Of a stretch of 50,000 bases of DNA, positions 41,689 through 50,000 are shown in pieces (position 1 is the stretch's first letter; each line of letters begins with the position of its first letter). Origin of the DNA: Prorocentrum cordatum (Eukaryota > Sar > Dinophyceae > Prorocentrales > Prorocentraceae). Under the pieces are notes generated by a model. That model did no database searches. It was not told the DNA's origin and was given only the letters and a program-made list of their open reading frames with translations. Both the position numbers and the translations under genes were made by a program. The stretch spans positions 617,871-667,870 of the forward strand of contig CAUYUJ010016283.1 in assembly GCA_963575745.1 (NCBI GenBank), given 5' to 3'.

Positions 41689-42379
41689 GCCTGCGGCGAG
41701 CCCGACGCACAGCCCCCGCAGATGGCCCCGGCAATCCCCCCATGAGATGGCTGGTGTCGCTCCGAACACGGCGGTCGCAATTGCGTAGGTCGACGCTGAC
41801 GACCCTCCTCCTGGCGCCCCCAGTCCTCCTTCTCGTCCTCTCCCCGCCCCTCTTTCTCCAGGCCCTCCCTCCGGTCTCCGGCCCGCCCCCCCGGCCCCCC
41901 CCCTGGCCCGACCCCAGTCGGCCCAGGCGCGCTGGGCGAGGCTGGCCCTGGCAACGCTGACACTGTCGGCGCAGACACACCTGTCGACGCAACGATCGGC
42001 CCAGGGACTGGCGCCGGATTCGGGCAGGGCGGAGGTTGCGGAAGGATGGATAACGATGTCGATTTTGGCGGCACGCCCAGCTGCCTCTGGACGAAGCCCA
42101 CATCGCTGGCGCTGAAGGCGGCGACGGGCGCTGGAGAGGGGCCATTTCCATCCTCCTCTCGCGCCGGCGGCGGCGCCGTGACTGACGGCGTCGGCGCGGA
42201 GGGAACACGTCTATCCCACCCCTGCCCTGGCCCGAGCTGAGCCCCCCAGGCAAGCCCCCATCTCCTCACGCCGCGCCTCTGGGCGCGGCACGCGGCAGCT
42301 TCGTCGTCATCGCGTCGCTGTCGTCGTCGCGCCCCCCTGGCCCTCGCGGCCCTCCTCCTGGTGCGCCCGCGGGCGCTGG

Positions 42380-43563
42380 GGCCCTTCGCGACACGGCCCG
42401 CCCGGCTTCTCGCACTTGAAGCAAAGGTTTCACGACCGCGGCGCCCCCCGGCCGGGCGCCCAGGCCCGCCGCGCCCGCGGCACCTCGCGGCCCTGCGCGG
42501 CCCCCTCTTCACGCGGCTCTTGTCGCACCAGCCCCTGCCCTCGAAGAACACTCTGATGTCGTCGTCAGGGACGCGCTCCAGCACCGCAAAGGCATCGTGG
42601 ACAAAGGGGAACTCCTGCGTCTTGCCGCCCGCGCGCCTCGGAGGCCCGAGCGGGGCGCACCTCGTGGCCCCGAATCGCCTCGCGCGAGCCTGGCGCTTCG
42701 GTCCGAAGCGGCCCGCCGCGGCGCGGCAACGCCGCTCTGTCTTCCTGGCCCCCCACCCAACTGACGTCAAGTTGCGCGGATCATCGAGGGCAGCCTGCCG
42801 CTCGGCGCCCATGCGTTCCTGGGACCAAGGGCCCTCCGACGCCCCCCTGTCCCACCACTCTGCGTCGGTGCCCCACCCGCCTTCGCTGACACTGTCGTCG
42901 TCGTTTGCCGCCTACCCCACGTCGTAGTAGACGTCCTGGTTTCCGCGGGGCGGTGGGCCCCTGGCTAGTTGGATTTGCCGGAGGGGACGCTGCTTCAACT
43001 CGAAGTACTCCGCCTCCGTTCGCGGGAGCCCCCTGCCGTCTTCCATCTGACGCCCGCCCATTTCCGAGCAGGGAGCCGCAGCAAACTCAACAACATCCAG
43101 GCGCGGAACGGGACGCGAATCCCGAGTGCGACGGCGGCCCTCGCGCGGCCCAGGAGCACGTCAAAGCGCAAAAGCATGGACCTGAGATATGCATCACGAG
43201 CTGGCGTGAAAAGTGAAGACGCCCAGGCCTGTTCGCACCGTCCAAGCCTCGGCATATGGCGGGAACTTGGAACGCAGGATGGACAGCAGAATGTCGACGC
43301 CCGCGTGCCCACGCACGCCAGCGCCGCCCCCTTATGTCCACTTCTGCTCTGCGCTGCAACGCGTGGACGGGGATCTCGTCTGCTACCGTGCGCGCGGCTG
43401 CTCCCATAGCTAGTGAAAGGAGTGGTCCTTGTCGTTCGGCTGTGAGCTTCGTCGCGGCTGGCCACCTCCTCGCGTATCTGCTCCAATCTGCCACGCTGCA
43501 CGGGTAGGCCGGGTACGCTTCCAGCTCTGGTGACCACCATGGAGAGATCTCCGCGGTGGCCAC
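42380..43563 (-). pseudogene. Gag-like retroelement region, frame-shifted
   Basis: Three minus-strand frames join into a gag-like order. Frame 43087-43563: WWSPELEAYPAYPCSVADWS, RYARRWPAATKLTAERQGPL and LSLAMGAAARTVADEIP, resembling the N-terminal helical core of retrotransposon capsid (W..Y..R...., then L....GxA). Then about 43186-43054: LRSMLLRFDVLLGRARAAVA and PFRAWMLLSLLRLPARKW, the second helical part. Then a third frame: GRGLPRTEAEYFELKQR. Farther on, CFKCEKPGGPCREG (42380-42423) is a zinc-knuckle-like cluster lacking the usual His. No protease, integrase or RT could be found downstream, so whether it is Ty1/copia-like or another class is open. Confidence 0.5.
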
Positions 43564-43759
43564 AGCTGTTCTTTACAGGTTCAACAGCTGGGCGCCATAC
43601 AGGTGAGGCTGTCTGCTCGTCGCGCGGCGCGCGCCTGGAGTCGCCGTCATTCTTCTCAGTGGTGAAGAAAGCCAGTGGCGGTGGAGAAATCGAACGTGAC
43701 CAGTCTGGTGTCGCAGACCTCGGTGGTGAAGGTAAAGGCTCGGGCTCTTCCTTGAACAA

Positions 43760-44066
43760 GAATCATGTCGTCAGTTTGACCTGCCAGCGGCAGGCTTCCG
43801 AGTGAGGTTCCCAAGGTGGGCAACTGCAGGTCCGCGTGGCCCGCTCGTACTCGACCTCGAGTCTTTTTTGTGTTAGCTCCGTGTTGACGTTTCTTGCCCA
43901 TGCAGGGCCTTCAAATAGATCTAACCGTGGATTTTCGCGTTGACGGGCGAGGCACTTTTCAATGCCCAGCCCGGCAACGGAGCAAGAACTGTTCAATGCC
44001 CGCTCCGCTGCCCGGAGTTCGAGCGCCAGGGACCGCTCGAGAGAAGGACAACATTGATAATGATAA
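43760..44066. other. No recognisable gene
   Basis: Sequence between the gag-like region and the RNase H remnant; likely 3' end of the latter on the minus strand. Confidence 0.35.
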
Positions 44067-44960
44067 TCAAGATGTAAAGAAAAGTGGAAACCAGATAAAC
44101 AAGAAATATGGTTTGCAAACAACGTTGCAATTTGCTTTGCAATTTCTTTGGCTGATTGGTCTGAGCCCAGAGGCAACGGAACGCACAGAGAAAGAAATAA
44201 GGGCTAATTGACTGTCCCCTTCAACTCCCATGCTCGGACAACCTCTAACAAAACAGAAACTGTTTTCCATGAATTCAATTGGAGGCATAGCTCTGGGGCC
44301 CTTCTGCACCTGCGGGGTCTCACTCCAGGGACCCAGTGCACCAGGCAACCTAGCGGCCGACTGAATCCAGGCGAGCACCTTAGTATCCTTCATGGCACTC
44401 TTGAGGCTAGCAGAGTGGACGTTTTGCAAGACCTTAGCGACAGCGTGGCAGTGGGCCCCAGCCTTGACTGAAACAGCCGCCCAGTCACTGACCCAAAATC
44501 CGAAAGGCATCACAGTCGCCACTGCCAAACAGATTCTCGAACTGCCTATGAGCTGGGACCCACTCGAACCCAGGGGGTCCTGATTGGCACGGAGCGTCAG
44601 CAGATTCCTCCAGATGGCAGCATGCTTTGACCGAGACTCTCCCGCGGTGGACCACCACGCTTGTCCATCTCTCACGAGTTTGAGCTGGTCGATGGTTATA
44701 TTAGCAGGCTTGGCAGCAACCTCCACGGCCTTGGATGCTGCGAAATTTTCTGAGCTCGGAACTGTCTGAACCTGGCCTGGCAAAGCCCCGTAAATAGCGC
44801 GCACTGGTATTCCAGAGGGGCCCATCTCCACAACGGACCACCCGCACCTGGTGAGGCCTGGCAGTGACGAGGCTTGGCAAGACCCATCAGTAAACACCGT
44901 CCACCCCCGCTCACCCCGCCAGTTAAACCACCCCAGGACAGGATAGCAGTCTTTCGGCTG
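44067..44960 (-). pseudogene. Retrotransposon RNase H domain remnant
   Basis: Minus-strand frame with WTVFTDGSCQ, then RCGWSVVEMG, SSENFAASKAVEVAA and ITIDQLKLVRDGQ. These are the first Asp (TDGS), the Glu helix and the second Asp (ID) of the RNase H active site in the usual order. WVSDWAAVSVKAGAHCHAVA matches the C-terminal helix containing the last Asp (usually N..AD.LAK.GA). RNase H domains of this type follow the RT in several LINE clades. No RT lies upstream on this strand, so the fragment is likely truncated; the frame is uninterrupted but has no obvious ATG start. It ends in Phe/Leu-rich sequence. Confidence 0.7.
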
Positions 44961-44999
44961 TTCAGGAAAAGACGGTAAGGGCAGCAGCCCGTAGCTCAA

Positions 45000-45600
45000 G
45001 TAACAATTGCCCTTCCCATCAGGCTGATCAAACCTCTAGATCATTGCAGACCTGTGCACGAGCACGTCGTCTGGCACCTGGTCATCACCGCTGGGCAGGA
45101 GGGAGGGAGGAGGAGGAGGAGGAGGAGGAGGAGGAGGAGCAAGGGCTGGGGCCGCTGACAGGACGCGAACCTGGTGCAAGCCGGGCGGCGCAGCGGCCTG
45201 CGCACCCAGGAGCTCGCGGGCGAGCGGGAGCAGCTGCCGCAGAGCGGTCAGCTCTCTCGCCTGGCGGGCGGCGCTCGCGCCACGGACTTCCCCCACCCGA
45301 GGGGGCAGGAGGCCGAGAGAAAAGCCGGTCCTGGAGCCCTGAGGCTTTTCATCCTGAGGTCGTTTTTGCTACTGTCCTGGGGCCCATGGAAGGCCCCAAC
45401 AGCCCGAGAACGGTAAAAAACTCTAGGGCCTTGTTCCTCATGACCCGCTTGCTTCATGCCAACCAATGAAAAGCACGACAGTGGCGCCGGAGCGCCAGCT
45501 TCACCGTGGCCCCACGATGTCTGAAAAACGATGTACTCTTCAGCGCACGAACATTTTGTCACGAAGGGGAATAAGGCGGGAGCGGGGTTCGTAAGGAGGG
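45000..45600. other. GGA microsatellite and GC-rich sequence, no gene
   Basis: Includes a (GGA)n tract at about 45107-45139. Frames on both strands lack motifs. Confidence 0.4.
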
Positions 45601-45604
45601 GGAG

Positions 45605-45790
45605 CAGGAGGCAGGCCTGAGCCGGATCGAATCGTGGAAACGGATCGGATCCAAAATGGATAGGACCGCGCGAAGATCGACCTTGAATCGGATCGGGATC
45701 GGATTACTTGAAATCGTGGATCTGACTCGGCCCCTGCAGGCCGACGACGAAATCGGTTCGTGTCAGATCAGATCGAATCAGATCGCGACA
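45605..45790. repeat. Degenerate GGATCGGATC-rich sequence
   Basis: Many GATCGGATC, GAATCGGATC and GATCAGATC variants. A similar cluster occurs at 48195-48275. Confidence 0.6.
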
Positions 45791-45984
45791 AACCCTAAGG
45801 GCCGTGAACTCAAACAGATACGCGTGAATACTATTACAGCGCCAGCTTGCGCACGCTCAGGTACTAGCAAGCCTCAGCCCTTCACAGGCTCACAGCTACA
45901 CGGGCGTGCGTACCCACAAAAGGCATGAGAGTGGGGTCAAGGACCTTCAATAACGCCGACAGGGTAAAGATGTACTGCCGAAAA

Positions 45985-46180
45985 TCGTAGACCCGCGCAG
46001 ATTCACTGCGACGCAGTGCAAAGCAGCACAAAGCTGTGAAACGAGTGCAACACATTGCAGTGGCACTGCAATGTAAGCATTGCCATGGAAAGCTAATGCA
46101 ATTGCACTGCAATGAATTGCTAATCCAACAAACCAATTTGAAGCACCAAGCAAAATAGATGCAATGCAAAGCAATCACAA
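45985..46180. repeat. TGCA/GCAATT-rich degenerate repeat
   Basis: Short words GCAATG, TGCAATT, CACTGCAATG and AGCA recur throughout. It has no clear unit length. Confidence 0.5.
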
Positions 46181-46310
46181 TTCAAAATGATGCAGGGACC
46201 CCAGCAAGCCCGACGAACACAAAGAATTCGAACATCGGAGAAGACAGAGCGATGAGGGGAGAGGGACTATGGACCTGGAAGCTGGAGCCCTTGCTTCCAG
46301 TGTACCGCAA

Positions 46311-46505
46311 GTTCGTGTCGTGACGACTTGCGCGTTGGTTCATGACACCGCGCGGACCATTCAACCTCGAACAACCGCGGTCCTCCGATGGCGCAGATCT
46401 TTCGATGTCAGCCTCGTCTGCGCCACCCGCAGCATTCGGCATGGAACGCCCGCACCGTGGCCGCAGCCGTGTCGACGCGGCGCGAACCTGCCGCACCGTG
46501 TGCCT
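46311..46505 (+). repeat. Dispersed repeat, copy 1
   Basis: TCGTGTCGTGACGACTTGCG plus CGTTGGT, then ATTCAACCTCGA, TTTCGAT, TCTGCGCCAC and CGAACCTGCCG. The same words occur in order at 48614-48800. A (GGA)n tract follows this copy. Confidence 0.7.
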
Positions 46506-46552
46506 GGAGGAGGGAGGAGGAGGAGGAGGAGGAGGAGGAGGAGGAGGAGCTG
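46505..46552. repeat. (GGA)n microsatellite
   Basis: About 15 GGA/GGAGGA units. Confidence 0.95.
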
Positions 46553-46619
46553 GAGCGGAGTAAGCCTGTGGCCCAGCCTCGCCTGTGCAACGCACGGCGC
46601 CCAGAGGACGGGGCCACTT

Positions 46620-46849
46620 CTCCTTTTTCTTGATTAAATGATGTTGTTCCTGTTTCGTATGATTATTCGTACGAGTATTGTTCATATGATTCGCAGTTGT
46701 TTTCTTGTTGGTATACTTTTCGCATTGCTACGAGCAATCGAAGTATGAGCATTCGTACTATTATTCGTCGTATCCGTACTCGACCCCTTATTGGTATGCT
46801 GGTTGTTCTGGTTCATAATAAGAGAAGTATTGGTTGGTAGTAGTCGTAA

Positions 46850-46883
<34 letters not shown>

Positions 46884-46948
46884 AGTAGTCGTGGTAGTAG
46901 TAGTAGAAGTAGTAGTAGGAGGAGTTGCAGTAGTAGTAGTAGTAGAAA

Positions 46949-46981
<33 letters not shown>

Positions 46982-46990
46982 GAGTTGTAT

Positions 46991-47032
<42 letters not shown>

Positions 47033-47143
47033 TAGTAGTAGTAGAAGTAGAAATAGTAGTAGTAATGGTAGTAGTAGTAGTAGAAGAAATAGAAATAGAA
47101 ATAGTAGCAGTAGGAGTTTCAGTATAAGTAGTAGTGGTAATAA

Positions 47144-47184
<41 letters not shown>

Positions 47185-47221
47185 ATAGTAGTAGTAGTGG
47201 TGATCGTATTCGTATAATCAA

Positions 47222-47298
<77 letters not shown>

Positions 47299-47325
47299 CT
47301 AGTAGTGGTAGTAGTAGTAGTAGTT

Positions 47326-47358
<33 letters not shown>

Positions 47359-47510
47359 ATAGTAGCAGTAGTAGTAGTAGTAGTAGTGGTAGTAGTAGTA
47401 GTAGTAGTGGTAGGAGGAGGAGGAGGAGGAGTTGCAGTTGGAGTTGTAGTAGGAGTTGTAGTAGTAGTAGCAGTAGAAGTAGTAGTGGTGGTAGTAGTAG
47501 TAATATGTTT
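46620..47510. repeat. Long (AGT)n island
   Basis: About 650 bp (46850-47505) of AGT trinucleotides with GTA/GAA/GGT variants, preceded by about 200 bp of degenerate ATTCGTA-like units. Poly-Ser, poly-Leu, poly-Val and Tyr frames here are all artefacts. Confidence 0.95.
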
Positions 47511-48194
47511 TCACTTGTTGCTACCATGAGTTGTCTTCTTTGTATTGCGTTTCTTGTTAAACCCCCTCAGCGACGATGTCCGCCGAGGGGGTTCTGGGCA
47601 GCATTCGACGGATACACGTGCCACCAGCTCGAAGCTGAGGACGCGGGCGGAGGGAGGAGGACGAGGAGGAGGAGGAGGAGGAGGACGAATGAGGAGCAGG
47701 AGGACCGCCGCCAACGGCCCTCGCCCGCCACCGGGAGCGTCCGTCCAGCTGCCCAGCTGCGCCGAGCCCGCGAGAGCGCGCGGCCGCCACAGCGAAGCCC
47801 AGGCGATGCCGGCTGGCGGACGAGTGGGGCGGCCTTCGAAGAAGGCAGTGGGTGGGACGCCCAAGGATGTCTGTCCTCTTTGGAGGCGTGCGTCCGAGCC
47901 GAACATGTAATACAGCCATCTTGCAAAAGATCTTTTCCCGAGCGGTACGGCCAGAAAGAGCCCGCCACAGGGCTTAGACTATAAGATTTGGAGGCGCGCA
48001 CACATAAGACATAGCATCAAAATGTTGGAGTGGCGACGAGGCATTCTAGAAGGCACTGGAGCTTCTCAGAAGCCCTCCCCGCTTCCAACAATCTTTTTTA
48101 GAAACCTCTGGCTCTTCTGTCTGTACAAACTGCATGCACAGAAAAGGTCGAAGATCAACGCGGACCTCCGACAGTTCATGACTGCCCCGCTTTT
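47511..48194. other. No recognisable gene; GGA tract near 47.66-47.69 kb
   Basis: Frames on both strands overlap and contain translated GGA repeat. Confidence 0.4.
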
Positions 48195-48275
48195 TACTCG
48201 ATCAGAACATCTAAGCGGATCGGATCGAGCCCAGTGGAGCTCGAAACCGAATCGACTCGAATCGAACCGAAAACG
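48195..48275. repeat. GATCGGATCG/CGAATCGA-rich segment
   Basis: Short run of GGATCGGATCG and CGAATCGACTCGAATCG words, similar to 45605-45790. Confidence 0.5.
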
Positions 48276-48613
48276 AACCACAGCGACCGCAGAAGCAGGC
48301 TGGTCCGTCTGGCCCCGGGGTCGCCTGCGCCTCCTGCGCGAGGCTTCTCATCTTCGGCGCGCTCGCCGAGGAGACCGCGAGCATGAAGGTCAGCATGCCC
48401 ACCGAGGACGGGGGTGAGAGATCAGCGACAGACTATACAGTCATCATGCTGCCAGAAGGGACGCCGAACAAGGAGCGAAAAGGACCTCTTCTGGCAACGG
48501 CGAGCCTAAGCCACGAACAGGTTCCCCGACCTAAGTGTAAGGGAAGGCCCGAAAACCAAGACCCCTCCTGAGCCCAGAGCGGTCCTTACTTCAGCGACTT
48601 GGCTGCACGACAG

Positions 48614-48800
48614 GCTCGTGTCGCGACGTCTTGCGCGTTGGTCTCTGGAACCGCGTGGGTCGTTCAACCTTGAAGGATCGCGACGTTTCGATAGCTGAGG
48701 TCATTCGACATCGGCCGACTCTGCGCCACTGGTGACGTTCAGCCTCAAACCACTGCGCTGAGGTCACCGCCGCGGCGACACAACACGAACCTGCCGTGCA
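48614..48800 (+). repeat. Dispersed repeat, copy 2
   Basis: TCGTGTCGCGACGTCTTGCG plus CGTTGGT, GTTCAACCTTGA, TTTCGAT, TCTGCGCCAC and CGAACCTGCCG, matching 46311-46505 in order and orientation with many substitutions. Confidence 0.7.
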
Positions 48801-48804
48801 CGAG

Positions 48805-49330
48805 GTTCTCGCATTGAGTTGCTGAGAAGTGGGGGCAAAGGCGAAGCGATGTGTGGGCACACAGGCCAAACCAGCAGAGGGCACAAGAGACGCATAAAGG
48901 CCATCGGCATACTTACGATCCTGGCTGGGCCGCTCCCCCCAACGCGCGCACTGGACGGGGCAAGGTCCCACGGTCGCAAGGAATAAATACCTGAACATCG
49001 ACGGGTCCTTCTCCACCCCCTGCTGCTACTAACTCTAATATCTGGAACGAGCCGCTCCCCCTGTAAGCTAAAGCGTCGGGTTGCTTTGGAACTCACATAC
49101 AAACTGGAACTCACTCGCTACACTAGGCTGCGATCACACGATCTCCTTCACTGGCTTCATGGCGCTACTTCATATACCCTCCTTTTTCAAGTGATCCCTC
49201 GCCCTCATTACCCTCTTCTTCATCGTCCGCCTCACTCATCGTCCTCTTCGTCCTCCTGATCGGCCTCATCATTCCCATCCACTTCCACCTGCCTCTCCTC
49301 CTCCTTGGCACCTATTTACGAATGTGAAAA
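48805..49330. other. No recognisable gene
   Basis: Pyrimidine-rich towards 49200-49310; no frame with recognisable motifs. Confidence 0.4.
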
Positions 49331-49580
49331 AAACCTACATGCATACATACATACGTGCATACGTACATTCGTACGTACGTACGTACGTACGTGCATGCAT
49401 GCATGCATGCATGCATCCATACATGTACACATAGATACATGCCTACGCACATATATACATATATGTATATGTACATACATGCATGCATGCATGCATGCAT
49501 ACATTCATACATACATACATGCATACAGACATGTATACATACATGTATACCTACATGCATACATACATACATACATACAT

Positions 49581-49612
<32 letters not shown>

Positions 49613-49660
49613 GCAGACAGACACACATACACACATGCATGCATGCATACATACATAGGT
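49331..49660. repeat. (CATA)n/(CATG)n/(CAGA)n microsatellite
   Basis: Tetranucleotide repeats of CATA, CATG, CGTA and CAGA types, switching from one to another along the tract. Confidence 0.95.
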
Positions 49661-49734
49661 CTATGAACAGCTACGTATTCCGTCGATGTAAATGTGGATA
49701 TGCATGTATGCGTATGTGTATAATGTATACGTAC

Positions 49735-49762
49735 ACATATATATATATGTGTGTGTGTGTGT
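49735..49762. repeat. (TA)n-(TG)n microsatellite
   Basis: TA dinucleotides followed by TG dinucleotides. Confidence 0.9.
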
Positions 49763-49847
49763 GCATTCCCCAATCGATGCTTGCGCTGAAGGGGTCCTCG
49801 CGGAAGTTGAAGAATTTGGCGAAGATTTCCCGCCGATTTTGGTCGCA

Positions 49848-50000
49848 CGCTGGGTTCCCGGGTTCTCGGTTCTGGGTTCCGGGGTTCCCGGTTCCCGGTT
49901 CCGGGCCGATTTCCAGGTTCCCAGGTTCCTGGTCGATCTTCTTAACGATCGGTTTCACCATCGATCTTATTACCCACTTCTCTATCGATCTCACCATCGA
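49848..50000. repeat. Degenerate GGTTCCCG and ATCGATCT repeats
   Basis: GGTTCCCG/GGGTTCC variants give way to ATCGATCTT/ATCGATCTC variants that run off the window edge. Confidence 0.75.

Noticed and set aside
46682-47527. 281-codon minus-strand and 397-codon plus-strand frames
   Set aside because: Poly-Leu and poly-Ser are translations of the AGT trinucleotide repeat.

Overview
The window looks like nuclear DNA of a dinoflagellate. The strongest single clue is a copy of the dinoflagellate spliced-leader sequence (minus strand, 36507-36528), with 21 of the 22 consensus positions matching. The rest agrees with this: GC-rich DNA, very dense micro- and minisatellites, decayed retroelements, and few long open frames with normal protein composition. 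The high GC would suit a Prorocentrum-like genome better than Symbiodiniaceae, but that is inference. I found no rRNA, tRNA, CRISPR array or bacterial-style operon, and no gene to which I can give a confident cellular function.

Layout. 0-2.7 kb: a possible reverse-transcriptase (RT) scrap (minus), then GC-rich and CCCTATAG-type minisatellites. 3.7-6.6 kb: microsatellites and reversed or diverged copies of a CCCCAAGAGG-type repeat. 6.6-7.9 kb: two minus-strand open frames of unknown function; the second runs into a 142-bp hAT-like MITE. 8.8-9.95 kb: a GGCAC-based higher-order satellite. 10.0-10.8 kb: a roughly 0.75-kb dispersed repeat with an AATAAA-like tail, seen again at 37.4-38.1 kb. 11.6-12.6 kb (perhaps to 13.7 kb): a dead non-LTR retrotransposon (minus). 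15.7-19.6 kb: a plus-strand run of coding-like but frame-shifted blocks of unknown identity. 19.9-30 kb: GC-rich sequence with local duplications and simple repeats. 30.06-30.69 kb: a perfect 206-bp tandem duplication followed by a long CT tract. 31.7-36.5 kb: the most complete element, an endonuclease/RT non-LTR retrotransposon (minus) with the spliced-leader copy at its 5' end. 36.8-37.0 kb: a small cysteine-rich open frame. 41.5-43.6 kb: a decayed gag-like retroelement region (minus) and an in-frame 24-bp minisatellite. 44.0-45.0 kb: a retrotransposon RNase H remnant (minus). 45-50 kb: GGA, AGT and CATA/CATG simple repeats and a dispersed repeat pair.

How it fits together. Most recognisable coding content belongs to retroelements at different stages of decay, embedded in simple repeats. 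The LINE at 31.7-36.5 kb begins exactly at a spliced leader. This suggests that its RNA was trans-spliced like a host mRNA and then copied back full length. The unknown plus-strand blocks at 15.7-19.6 kb are the best candidate for something not yet described.
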